Below the pieces are notes generated by a model. The model made no database searches. It was not told the origin of the DNA and was given only the letters and a program-made list of their open reading frames with translations. A DNA stretch of 42,561 nt from Helochares maculicollis (taxonomy: Eukaryota > Arthropoda > Insecta > Coleoptera > Hydrophilidae). The DNA lies in assembly GCA_033557835.1 (NCBI GenBank), contig JAWQRO010000337.1:1-42561 (forward strand). The letters are read 5' to 3'. Both the position numbers and the translations under genes were made by a program. This document shows positions 10,290 through 21,690 of the stretch, piece after piece (within the stretch, counting starts at the first letter, position 1; the number at the start of each line of letters is the position of its first letter).

Positions 10290-12060
10290 AACGGGAACTG
10301 CTCTATTCTTTATCTTGCTCAGTATGTCTCTTTTAGATGTTTCCAAATGTCGAGGTTGTTTGCCAAACCAAGTTGTACCTGTGTTTTTCTAATATCTCAG
10401 TTCCGTCTCTCATTAAGATTAAAATCCTTGGTCGTTTTGCATCTTTTAGAAGCCTTTAGATTAATCTTACGATACATCTATAATGCGATGTGTCCAGCAC
10501 ATCTCTTTCGTTCTCTTATCCACTCGTTTATTTTTCTGTCTCGCGTTGTTATTCTTAACATGCTTTTTTTATACAACTCTGGGTAGTGTGAAGCTTCAAT
10601 GTGATGGCTGCATTTAGAACCAAAGTCTCACAGCGATATGCTACTACTGGTGAGATGCATTTATCTAAAGCTTTAAAGAGAGGTATTATGGATTTGAATA
10701 TTGTGTAATTAGTTCCAAATGCCCTCCAAGCCAATTTGAATCTTTTGTTTATCTTTAGGTGCAGCGATTGTGAAACGTAGACTAATTGACCTAAGTAAAT
10801 GTATTCGTTAACTTATTCGAATAGTTTTCCAGTCACGTTGATGTCTATAACTGGTGTAAATTCATTAAACATCACTTTCGCTTTTGAATCATTTATTTGG
10901 AAGCCTACTTTCTGATTGGCAGCATATAATTCGTGAATTTGATTTTACTATTCATCTGGGCTATATCATTGACGAATCACAGACTCTTAAGTCTGTCACC
11001 ATTAATCCTTTCTTTTATTTTCCCAGTATAATTTTCTAACAATGAATTCCAATGAGACCGTGATTGACTTAGGAGAAATCTAGTCTCCTTGACGAACTGT
11101 TTATGTACCTATTTATTTTATAAAGTTTCACTGATTTTGTTTCCGCATATATGTTGTTAAGGATTTTTATGTAAGCTACCACGTTGTCCAATAAGTTTTT
11201 CGGTTCGATAAGAAACACACAATTTTATGGTTTGAAATACACTTTATTATTCAATATAATCTTTGTGAACATCAATACACTTCTTCCAACGAGATTCCAA
11301 TTTTTGAGTTCCATCCCTGAAGTGAAAATCTGGAACGGCTGCAAAATACGGTTCCATATGCAAAAATTTTGTAAGGTCTGGAAATAGATGCAAGTCGCTA
11401 GTGAATACGGTGGATACTCCAACAATTTAAACTGTAATTCATGAATTTTACCATTGTCAAAATGTTTTTGTGACACGGTGCATTGTCCTGATGAAAAAGG
11501 ATTTTTTCTACTGCAAACCGGGTCTTTTTAGCTGGTCTAAAAGGTTAAAATAATATTCAGAATTTATTGTTTTACCAGTTTGCAAGTAATCTACAAAGAA
11601 AATTACTTTCGCATCCCAAAAACCTGATGCTAACATCATTTTGGTCGATTTCTGAACATGAACTTGTTTCGGAGCCGAAGAACACCGGGGGTTTTTGTTT
11701 TTGTTCTATTGTTAGCAAATACAGCACCCATTGTGCACACGCCCAATAATCAAAATATTGCTTACACTGCCCAATGAGATGCCTAGGGCTTCTACTAAAT
11801 CACTTGATGATTTCTAAATACGATATCCTGTATTTTTTCTACGATTTCTATTGTTGTTACTGTTTTTGAACACCCTTGACGTGGATCGTCTTCAAGACTT
11901 GTACGACCACGATTAAATTTTAAACTTTATCAATAACCTAGTATATCTCTGCCTTGCTTTGTTACGACTTCCATTATTGCCACGGAAAGGACAGAGTCCA
12001 AAGTCTTGTAGAAGTCAACGAAAGACATTGACAGTGTCAGGGCCTATTCTTTAGTACAGA
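10290..12060 (-). mobile_element. RTE-type non-LTR retrotransposon fossil, 5'-truncated and split by a mariner
   Basis: The minus strand encodes the later part of a reverse transcriptase. Motif A region SMSFVDFYKTLDSVLSVAIM lies at about 11960-12030. After a mariner insertion it continues AYIKILNNIYAETKSVKLY, a degraded RQGD-type segment, and FVNDIAQ (the FADD box, with D kept and one D changed to N). Then come KVGFQI-like and EYIYLGQLV-like stretches, GLAWRAFG, and a C-terminal LANNLDIWKHLKET (about 10345-10390). This order and these motifs fit the RTE/BovB-like group. Several stops and frameshifts show it is dead. No endonuclease domain is present, so the 5' end was lost on insertion. Both boundaries are approximate. 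Confidence 0.75.
11179..11941 (-). mobile_element. mariner transposon, internally deleted (copy 2), nested in the RTE fossil
   Basis: The left end CCACGTTGTCCAATAAG and right end ATCAATAACCTAG resemble the ends of copies 1 and 4. TA flanks at 11177-11178 and 11942-11943. Minus-strand pieces include GRTSLEDDPRQGCSKT (N-terminal linker of mariner transposases) near 11875-11920, a damaged YPPYSLATCIYF at 11400-11435, and a C-terminal GMELKNWNLVGRSVLMFTKI near 11260-11315. The middle of the transposase is missing or scrambled, giving a 763-bp element. Excising it in silico at the TA rejoins the reverse-transcriptase frame on both sides, so it inserted after the RTE copy did. Confidence 0.82.
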
Positions 12061-12890
12061 ATTTTTTAAACTGCAATGTTTATAGTTAAATTTAAGAACA
12101 AAACATATAACTGTACAAAGTTTTTAATAGTATATAGTAATATATATATAATATTAAATTGGCTTCTCGAATCGGAATCATTGAAAGTGCCGTGGCAGGA
12201 GGAAGAACTATTTCAATAATTAATATTTAAAAATATCTACAAGTAAAATAATTAATAAGGCTGTATCTTTAATTATTTCATAATTTACGAGTTACAAATG
12301 AAAAAATTTCCCAATTATCCAGACCCTGTAATTTAAACACTTCGGCTTAGGAAATCGACAAATCTGCGTCTTAGGCGCCATCTTCGTCTTCTCACAAGAG
12401 AGAAGAACTCCCTGTACGTATAACAGTGAAATGGTTTGAAGTAAATCGCATTGATAAGCATTATTATCTTAATGTTTTGTATCATTTTGTTTCAAGACTT
12501 CATAATTTACTATCAGTTAATCGCCATTATTGTCTTATTGTCTTATTGTCACTATTGTATCGGTAAATAAAGCTTATAAACAGCTATCAGTTTTAACTGC
12601 TACAACACGAAATCTTCTTTTGGTATTGCCACCGTCACGGTAGCAATTATTTAGCCATTCCGGGGTTCTTGAGACGGTGTTGTCACGGTGACTACGTTGA
12701 GCTAACGCTCTGCCGTCTCCCATGTAGTGTGAAGTTGAACTTGTTTATCACTTAGATTATATATAATGTTAGATATACTATTTGCTCATAATTGTTATTT
12801 GCAAGTGTTTATGAAAGGTATTTAGCTAGGCATTTGTAAACTCTTCAGCAATTCAAAGTCTAATTTCAACTATTATAAAGCAGTATGAAT
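12061..12890. other. Spacer between retrotransposon fossils
   Basis: No gene seen. It contains a slightly GC-richer patch (12600-12735) with an 8-base direct repeat GTCACGGT. It may be part of another decayed element, but I cannot classify it. Confidence 0.35.
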
Positions 12891-12894
12891 GTTG

Positions 12895-15800
12895 ATAGAG
12901 GGGGGGAGATTAGCGTAAATTAAGATAGGAGCGGGTACCCCCTCACCAATGAAGGACGTTATCAGTCTGTCAGTATTAGTAACATTCTCACGGAAACCAA
13001 AAAAAAATATGACTTAATTCACCTACTTTCCCACAGGGACAGAGCGGTCCAAGCATCTCCATCCTATGCAGATATAGAGGAGAACACACATGGTGAAATC
13101 TAACTCGGAAGGTAATACATTCTCTCGGAATTCAGAGAAACTCTCGGAGAGTAGTTTTCGAAGATTCAGCTTTATCAGTCGCAGATTGTTCCCACAATAC
13201 TTGCCAGTAGGCTATAGCACCGTTTTTTATATCACGCAGGAACGCCAAATGTTCTCGTTTGGAATGTTCCGGATAGTCAAGTTCTAACCTCTCCTTAGTT
13301 AAGGAGTCGGTATTTTCATTCCGTGGCACTACACTTTGAGCAGTAGTCAACAGAAGGGAACGTTTTTATTAAATAATTCAAAAAGTAATGATCTTATTTT
13401 AATGTCAACATTGCCAGAGCCCGCCGTAAAGGAAGGTTTATCAAGGAGGAAGAGGACACTTATAAGGACGTTCTTGATATTATTTTTATCTATAATTTCC
13501 AGCGCATGTAGGATAGTATTGGTTGCTGCAAAGTAGATGGTGATTCCATTGGTTAGTCTAATAGAAGATTGCACATTAGCAGTAGGTGAGTAGACAACAA
13601 AGGCCATTCCGTCTTCCCTCACTGAACCATCCGTATAAAGATAATCGTATTCACTTGTCGAAAACAGTAAATTTTTTCTTAGCTGAGAGGGCCAAGTGCC
13701 AAAACGTTGTCACTACCAGAACAAGTTGTTGCAATCCTTAAGGTGAAATTTAATTATTCCATGCAGAAAAAATCAGTCGAGTCATGTAAATAAATGATAC
13801 CCATGATATGAAGACAGATGGAGGAACATATTTTTTTTCAAAGTCTGGGATGGAAGGAGAAAATTTACTTAAATCGACAAATCCTCTACAATATTTTCTG
13901 ATATTTTTACAAATGTCTACGTACGACTTCCTACTGAGGAAAAAGGCAAAGGATCTAAAGAAAGCTTATTTTTTTCTTTTAATAGGTTACTTTATCTCTC
14001 CTGAAAAGAAACAAAGTTTTTGACAGTTTCTTTATGTAGATCAGTTATTTAACTCTTGGTCCCACCAGTCAGCCGCAAAGAATCTGTGGGAACTGTTTGG
14101 TTTGAATATTGTTATAGATTGGGTTGCTACGTCTTGAATTTAGAGGAAAGTCGTCGATTGAATTTGTTGATAAAGCCAAAGACATTAGACTGGAAAATTT
14201 GACCCAATCTGCTTCTTTAGTGTTAGACTTTCGCCAATAGATAGGTGGGTATAAGGGTGATTGCTGAACTTTCAGAAAGTATATATAGATAAACAGGTGG
14301 TCACTATCCAATTTTTCATCCCCAACCCGAAAAACAATTTCGAATAATAGGCCAGGAGAGGAGAAAACCAGATCCAGTACCGAGTAGGTTTGGTCACAAT
14401 GGACAAACCGAGTAACCAACCCATCATTCAAAAGAGACCAGTTACTGAGAGATAAATTCTTAAAGAGCAATCGTCCTTTCTGGAGGATTTTAGAAGAGCT
14501 TCATTGAGGATGGTAACAGTTAAACTCTTCTGCAATAATGAAAGGCGCCTTCAAGCAAGGAATATATTTTTGTGGCAGCATATGAATTTGTGGTTTGTAT
14601 GGCGACACCACCAATCTTGCATCCAATTCAATTATTGATTTAAGGTTAAGCCAGGCTCGCTTTTTGTCCCTAATATGTTAATATATCTCACATTTTGATA
14701 TTATGTTCATAAATAGAGTTCATCGTCAGAATTTTGTGTTGGGTGGCCTGGAAGCAAGATAATAGAAAGCTCTTTTAAAACAGTATTAAGTTTAGATTTA
14801 CGATTTGATGGTTCAGTCTTTCCAATGACATCAGTAAGCTGATGAAGCAATATAACTAAATTGCTAGAGTCTTGGGGTTGAATTATTTCTTTCGAATGGG
14901 AAAACGCCCAAGTTTTCTGAAAGTTTATGAGACTTTCTCTTGGGTGCACCTGAGGTAATTGGCTGCAAAGGGTAACTGTTTGCGTTGATATATAAACAGG
15001 ATGGAAGACCATCCATAGCCTTTTGGTTTTGCAAAGACGTTTTCCTTCGGATTTTCTCTATAGTGCCACTAGAAGCTGCCTTGATATTATTAAGGTTTGT
15101 CGTTACGTGGGTATACGTAAATTTTCAAAATTTTCGGAGGGCCAACCAGATCATTATTAGGTCGAGCTGATGTTTTAGGAGGTTTTAATTGGGGGAAAGA
15201 TTGAACAACTGAGACAGTGGAAAAACCGTGATGGCAGTCTGTGTATTTTGCAAATATTACATTGTCAGTGGCCGTACGCTCCTTTATTCTTTATTGTACT
15301 TTGTATTTCCAGCAGTTTTTATCATTGGCAGACTTGCCGGTAATTTTGCAATTAATACAATTACCTGTGAGAGTAGTACAATCAACGAGGAAATGATCTG
15401 TCGATAAACATTTAGAACACCTCTTCTTAGAACGTATGACTATAAAAACAGCAATTATCACAGAGGATTGTATTTCTCACATAGGCAGAAATAAGTATCC
15501 AAACAAATATGCATATTCAGGACATTTAGTTCCCTTGAATGTGACCACCACCCAGACCGCCTTCCAAGTTAGAATAAACCACCAATTTATCAATACGTCT
15601 TATAGACAGAATTTCCCTTCCGTTCACTGGAAATATCATTCAAAGGTCTCTCCATCAATTTTGACAAAGTCGAGTGCAGAAATCAAGTGATTTGGAACAT
15701 AGATTTTACAATTATTTAAAAAAGCCGGCTCTGCCAAAACGAATTCGTTTGCACAGAACCAGGCGTCAAACGTATCAGAGGGCCTTTTTCTAGCAAATTT

Positions 15801-15950
15801 TGTAACCGATTATATTCCTTTTAGTTCATGTATAACAAATTGTTTGCCTATTAAAATAGAAGAAATAAATATTCTTGAATTATCATCAATTAATTCAACA
15901 AAAACTACAAAATTACCAGTAGAGAACGGGAAGTAAAGGTTTAATCGATA
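12895..15950 (-). mobile_element. Jockey/R1-type non-LTR retrotransposon fossil lacking its RT domain
   Basis: Read on the minus strand the parts come in the right order. First a gag-like ORF1 with zinc knuckle CSKCLSTDHFLVDC followed by CINCKITGKSANDKNC (about 15290-15425) and a Q/S-rich tail (14707-15012). Next an endonuclease: SIIELDARLVVSPYKPQ near 14580-14640, PFIIAEEFNCYHP near 14505-14545, then LVTRFVH…SVLDLVFSSP…DSDHLFIYI at 14280-14420, carrying the SDH box. Finally an RNase H: YTDGSVREDGMAFVVYSP at 13590-13645, and 13132-13350 downstream. Only about 420 bp separate the endonuclease from the RNase H, so the whole reverse transcriptase is deleted. The frames carry stops. Ends are approximate. 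The G-run at 12899-12907 may mark the 3' edge. Confidence 0.75.
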
Positions 15951-16600
15951 ATTTTCATTAATATTTTCTTAGAGTTATTTGGAGCAGGACTCGTTCCTGT
16001 GTCCATGTGCGCATCGATATTCAAATAATCACTAGGATTTGGGGCTCACTGATCATAGCAATTAATAAGTAAATTTGAATGTATAGCCAAGAAGGTTACA
16101 ATACGAGTACAAGAAAGCAATGAAAAAGCAAAAGTTTCGCCACAATAGGCTCAATGAACCACAAATATTCTCTTAAACACTTGAAAATCGTTGAAAGGCA
16201 ATTTTACGAAATGGTGAATCATTATTATTCTAGCCTATTTTGTATTCCTGTCGCTATTCTGATAAAGAAAGGAAAGGAAAAAATTTTACCAATCCTTAAA
16301 TTGCATAGAATTACGGCTTATCACGTAATTTTGTGCTATAGTTAAAAGAAAACTTTCCAAATCGCAGAGTCAGCACCTTATAAGTTTCGAAAATTGATTT
16401 TTCCGTAATCTCAACACAAATAATAATAAGCAGAATAAAATCTCTACTTTGCCAATTTTATAAGAAAACTTTAAATTTGACCATGAAGAGTTTTTTTTTT
16501 TTAATATCAGCCATTATTTCTATGCTATAGAAAACACATATATTGTATGCATTTTGACCTTTGCCTGATTATCGGTTGTTTTATTGTAGATAATATCTTT
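15951..16600. other. Spacer, nothing recognised
   Basis: AT-rich, with a T-run near 16489-16502. A 63-codon open frame at 16154-16345 has no recognisable features and I do not annotate it as a gene. Confidence 0.4.
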
Positions 16601-17030
16601 AAGTGTTCATTTTATACTGCTGACCTTATTTCTACAAACGATTGTTAAATCTGCCCTGCTTATCACTTTTCTGAAGCCTTAGGCAGGTAAACCTGTAGAC
16701 TAGTCCCTTAACTGGGTATTGTGTAACAAGTTCATATTTGATGGCTGCTTTTATAATGATATCTTCATGCTCTGTATTTTAGCTATTTTAGTAAATGTAT
16801 ACTTTGCTTTCGAGGAAGTATTCTTCGGCAATAAAAACTACAGCATTGGCATAGCAAGTTTTTTATATCCTTTATCTGAATTTTGAACTTCTGTTATACG
16901 TTTATTATATTTTCGAACAGTCCTTCCTTTTTCAACTGTACTTCAACTTTATTTTGTCAAACGTTTTCAAAGCAAATAATTGATGGTTTTTCAAAATTAG
17001 CCGCTTTCTTTATGATCTGTTTAATCATAT
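16600..17030 (-). mobile_element. Reverse-transcriptase scrap of a further non-LTR element
   Basis: On the minus strand, ANFEKPSIICFENVWQNKVE followed by LKKEGLFENIINVYQKFKIQ matches the motif A neighbourhood of non-LTR RTs (usual form: …FNKPAYLCFVDL.KAFDRV…LL…NII…I…). The catalytic aspartates are lost, and the frame breaks a few dozen residues later. It is a different copy and type from the RTE and jockey-like fossils nearby. The boundaries are rough estimates. Confidence 0.45.
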
Positions 17031-17568
17031 AAGTTCAAATTCGTCTAGTAAATAGTATTGGTGTTGTATGAAGACAGTACTCCAACGGATATTTTTTTAT
17101 TATTTATCTTTACATATTTACTATGTAAGTTAGTAATTCAGACTTAGTAATTTTAAACTGCACATACCAACAATTATGTTGATGTTTATAATCAGTTTGA
17201 ATGAACAATCAGGCCATTTAATACTGTAATTTTAGGCCAAATCAAGTTTAATCTTGAGCAGATGGCACACTTTATGAAATAAATTTATATATCTAGTAAT
17301 TTGGTAATTAATTTTTTATACTTTTAATACATATATGGAATGCATGTAATGCGAAGTGAGCATAATAAATATTTTAGCAACACTTCTACGGTACATAAAC
17401 TTCCAATTTGCGTAGATAAGATTGGCCAAAAAATTTAATATGCTTTCGTTACGCTAATTGTTATCTTGACGTGCTTAAATCATTTTCAATCATATTTATT
17501 AATGCATAATATATCCACTTCTGTTTATTTATTAAACACTTCTTTTCGATTTACTTACTGTTGTGGTC
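17031..17568. other. Upstream region of the adhesion GPCR gene
   Basis: AT-rich, no ORF or repeat recognised. It presumably carries the promoter and 5' UTR of the receptor gene. No clear TATA/Inr pair can be assigned. Confidence 0.35.
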
Positions 17569-20500
17569 ATGGCCAAATTGTCGTCATCGAGTTTTGTTCT
17601 GGCAATAATTCTACTATTTTGCCTTTCCATTTATTGCGTGGCTAAAGTAAGTAATAAAAATGTGAAACAAAACAACTTTGCTACTACTAAAATATCTTGC
17701 TACTTATAGTATACTCTCGACGAAATGGAAAACGTACATTTTCCATTTGAATGTGAATACGCCGATGGTATCCACAGCTCTTTTAATCCACACGTTCGAA
17801 GTGATAATTCGAAATTATGGCTAGAATATATGCAGTGGGATACATATTACTTCGAAAGTTTAGAACGCGACATTTTATACCGACAACCACTCTATCTACC
17901 ATTAAAAGGAAGAGGGAAATGTGTTACCAGGGAAATCGTAACAGTTCCCTGCAACAGCAGCCACACAGGCCGTTGCGTCTATTCAAATCTGAACGAATTT
18001 TGCGCAGCTTATAACAAAATCTGTGGCACCAACACAAATTGTGATTGTTACAGCAAGAACAACCCAAAATTTTATTGCCAAAGATTTTGCAAACTCACGA
18101 TGTTTACCCAACGCAAAGATCAAAACTGTGAGCTCTGCGACGAAATGTTTGCAAAATACAGCAGTCCAAAACTCACACTAGCATTTAACTATTCAGACAA
18201 ATACTTCTCTTTAACTGTAGAAAATGACAAAAAATTAAAGACTCTAGCGAACGGAAGAAATATTTATTGCGTTTCAGATGTCAAGATAGACCCTACAGAT
18301 CCTTTCCTCTTTGCTATCGACGAAGAAATTTTTGATTACACTTCAATCGAAGAAAATGTTCATAAAATTGTCCTGAAACCCAACTTAACCAAATTTGGTG
18401 CTCCTGGGCGTTATTGGTGTCAAGGTTTAATATATCCAGCATTAGATGTAGTTAAAAGCAACGAAATCATCGTCAACTTAACTGACTATGGCTACGACTT
18501 TTCTTTTAAAGTAGAGATGGAAATGAACCGTCAAAAGAATCACATGAAATTAAGAGAGTATTTGCAAACAAATTTCAACACCAATCCTTTACTCGTCCGC
18601 GCCATACATTTAATTCCAGTTTCAGAGGACGAGCGCACCAAGAAGAAGTTTATTCAAAATGCAATTTTTCACGTTACCACGTGTTTCAAAGATGGTAGCG
18701 CTTTAGATGCCGCCAATGCCATAGATGTAGCTTTGAAAACATTCGATTTGCAGTATGGGTTTGTTGCGAACGTAGAGTTTTGTATGGAGGATGAGACTGA
18801 TTTTGGAAACGAAAAACTTCGATGGAATTACACTAAAATTAGTGAGTAATAGTCTTGATTCATATTTCTGCTTAGTAGCATAATTACAATTGTACTACAT
18901 GAATACATAAAACACAAACTGTCCTGACTGACTGATTGACTTATTACAGCCCAGTTCAAATTGGTGAACTAAGGCTGGCGTAGTTGACGAAGAGAAATTT
19001 AGTCATTCCTAAGAGGAAGAAATAAGAGGTTTTTAACGAGTGTTAGATCTTTAAAAGTAAAAAATCCTACCAAAATTTAAAGTCTGGGGTGTCTCCACTT
19101 AACACTCCTAAATAAATATATGTACTGCATAAAAGTACCTGCAAATCTTAATAATTGAACAATAAAATCCTATGTAACCGAAAATAAAAATAAAATTTGA
19201 AATGTTCATAAAATATGTTTCCATGCATATTTTCAAAATACAATACGACCATGAAGAATATTCAATTCTTTTTGAGTACAACTATAAAATGCAAATTTTA
19301 ATACACATTTAGATTATCTACAATACCTTACAAAAAGTAAAAAATATACTTTTAAGTACATACTATATTGATCGCTTGTAAAAACTTTTTGCACTAGATC
19401 CAACTTTAAAGCGTCATATCTTTATTCCCGGATCATTTCAAAACAAATTAAGCTTTAAATAAAAATATTTATTTTATCATTTTGAAAACAATAGACTCTT
19501 CAATAGTAGCTATTGATCACTTAAAAATACAGTGACTGGATTGCTCACTTCCAGACTGTTCAAATAATCTATAATACATTTAAAATTTTATTTGATATGC
19601 TAATATTTCATGACCTTAATGGTAATTAGTTTTTTGCAGATACGACAGTCACAACATTCTTGAAAAATGGCTCATTAATTCATAGATTATGCCAAGGAAA
19701 TTACACGTTCGGAGCCCACTGGGAACCCATATTCTTAGGGATCAAAACCTACAGTATTACAGACGACCTAAACGACATTCTCAATTCTAACTCAACTTCT
19801 GAAGTAATCGTAAGCCAACTAGAATCAATCGTTCAAAATTCTACTGCTCTTGAAGCATACGACGTACACTTAACGGCGCAAATTTTGGAGAAGATAAGTC
19901 AATCCAATGACATCTACTCTACTTCTCAATTGCTCGAAATCATCAGTCATATAATGGACATCACCGAACTTACATTAAGCGAATCTCAATCACAATATGG
20001 CGCCACTGATGCAATTTTGCGCAATTTCGATGCTGCTTTAATGAAATTATTACAGGTCAATTCTGACAGTTGTTGGTTTTCAGAAGCTGATAACATAGTC
20101 TTGCAGGTTACGGACTTAAATAGAAATGACACAATAGGCGTTGCTTTCTACAACAAAGGCAACAATTACGAAATTCAATTTTTAACACGGAATGATAGTG
20201 TGGAAACAATACCACAGGAAAATTTGACTTTTGCCTTAATAATTCCAGAAGAGCTCTTGAAGCAAATGGAGGCGTTTTTTATTAATGGAGGAAATCTATG
20301 TGGAGGACAATGTAGTAAAGGGGTGCCATTAGTAACAGCATTGTACAAAAACGATAATTTGTTTAACGATATAGAACGAAAGGATAAAATTAATTTAACA
20401 AATTCGCTCATCCCCAGCGTTTTTGTACCTGGATTCAATGCAACGAGGTTAAAAGCTCCTTTTTTACTATTTCTTCGGCCTATTTTGCTAATTGATCAAA

Positions 20501-21465
20501 AGGTATCCTGCGGATTTTGGAATTTTAGTGTAGCAAGTAACTCACGTTGGTATTTTGAGGCCGAGGCAAAACGAGTAAATGATTGCATGATGTGTGAGTT
20601 TTGGCATACGACACATTACGGTCTATTGGTTGGAAGTGAAGAGAATGTGAAAAACATGGCATTGAATATTATAACAGCTATCGGCTGTTGCTTATCTTTG
20701 ATTGGTATTTTAGGAATTTTTATGACAGTAATTATTTTTGATAAGTGGCGCGAAGACAACGGATCGAAAATTTTGATAAATTTTTCTGTATCTATTCTAA
20801 TTCAAATGACTCTTTTATTCGTAGCAGGCTCTGTTGGCGAAACTAAGAGGCTGTTTTGTCTTTTTGTGGGCATTAGTTTGCATTACAGTACTTTAGCCCA
20901 ATTTTGTTGGGTCCTTGTAATAAGTTACTTGCAGTATCGGAGATTTGTTTACACTTTATCAGAAGAGCCACGCTGTGTAGTGTTTAAGTCCTGCCTTGTC
21001 GGCTGGGTGTTACCTGCTGGATTGGTTTTGCCAATTCCTTTGCTTTTACTAAACGATTACGTGCATGAAGATATTTGCTATTTGGATGGAAGGGGGCTGT
21101 TTTTTGGTATTTTGATTCCTGTAACAATAATAATTTGTATAAATCTCTTGATGTTTTTCAAAATATTTTTTAATATGTGGTGCAGTAAGATGGCCCCCAC
21201 TGTAATGACCAAGCAGATGAAAATGCAAAATGTGCATTTACAAATCCGATTGGCTGTCTTTTTGTTTTTTCTTATGGGTTTCACCTGGATTTTTGGACTT
21301 TTATCTACGGTCTTCGACTCTTTAATTATGTCGTATTTGTTTTGTATAACAGGGACAACGCAAGGGCTCGTCTTATTTATATTCCATATTATTTTGAATA
21401 AGAGAATTCGGGACTCTTGGGGTAAATGGATTCATAGTTTTAGAAATAGTAAAGGGTCCTGTTAA
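17569..21465 (+). CDS. Adhesion G protein-coupled receptor (family B2), 1011 aa
   Basis: Cell-surface receptor. Exons 17569-17646, 17710-18841 and 19640-21465 join in frame (3036 nt). Exon 1 alone encodes the signal peptide (MAKLSSSSFVLAIILLFCLS…). The ectodomain has a Cys-rich block (11 Cys, about residues 97-169), then an Ig-like pair C213…YWC263, and a GAIN-like region in exon 3. The GPS starts at CGFWNFS (Cys694) and ends CMMCEFWHTTHYGLL, with H726-T727-T728 where cleaved receptors have H-L-S/T. Seven helices follow (about 743-985), with family B signatures in TM6 (FLFFLMGFTWIFGLLS) and TM7 (GTTQGLVLFIFHIIL). The cytoplasmic tail is short. No HRM, latrophilin lectin or cadherin domain is seen, so it is not Cirl or Flamingo. 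It may belong with the small insect-specific adhesion receptors. The ligand is unknown. Confidence 0.88.
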
Positions 21466-21500
21466 GGTAGAATGTGCTTTTTAAATATTCAATTCTTTGG

Positions 21501-21526
21501 TACATACATACGATAGTATGTATGTA
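21501..21526. repeat. Perfect hairpin, 11-bp stem with GATA loop
   Basis: TACATACATAC (21501-21511), loop GATA, then GTATGTATGTA (21516-21526). It lies 36 bp after the receptor's stop codon and 165 bp before the next gene's ATG. It may be a 3' UTR structure or a microsatellite-derived palindrome. Confidence 0.8.
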
Positions 21527-21690
21527 GAGAATCCTGTAATTCATTTAAACGTACATACGCCACCTAGAATTCCTTATGCGTTTCGTTGTTAGCAATGATA
21601 CAATACTGATAAGTAACAACAACAAATTGAAAACAGATGGAAATAGTGAGGTTATGTTTAGTACTTATAAATTTTATTTAAAATAATAAA

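Noticed and set aside
10147..10392. 81-codon open frame with hydrophobic residues, resembling a small membrane protein
   Set aside because: It overlaps the 3' end of the RTE fossil, whose C-terminal residues are read on the other strand. The frame is best explained as chance.
12420..12735. Possible LTR end with a primer-binding-like TTTTGGTATTGCCACCG
   Set aside because: No second LTR, no TG…CA borders and no adjacent gag or pol reading could be found.
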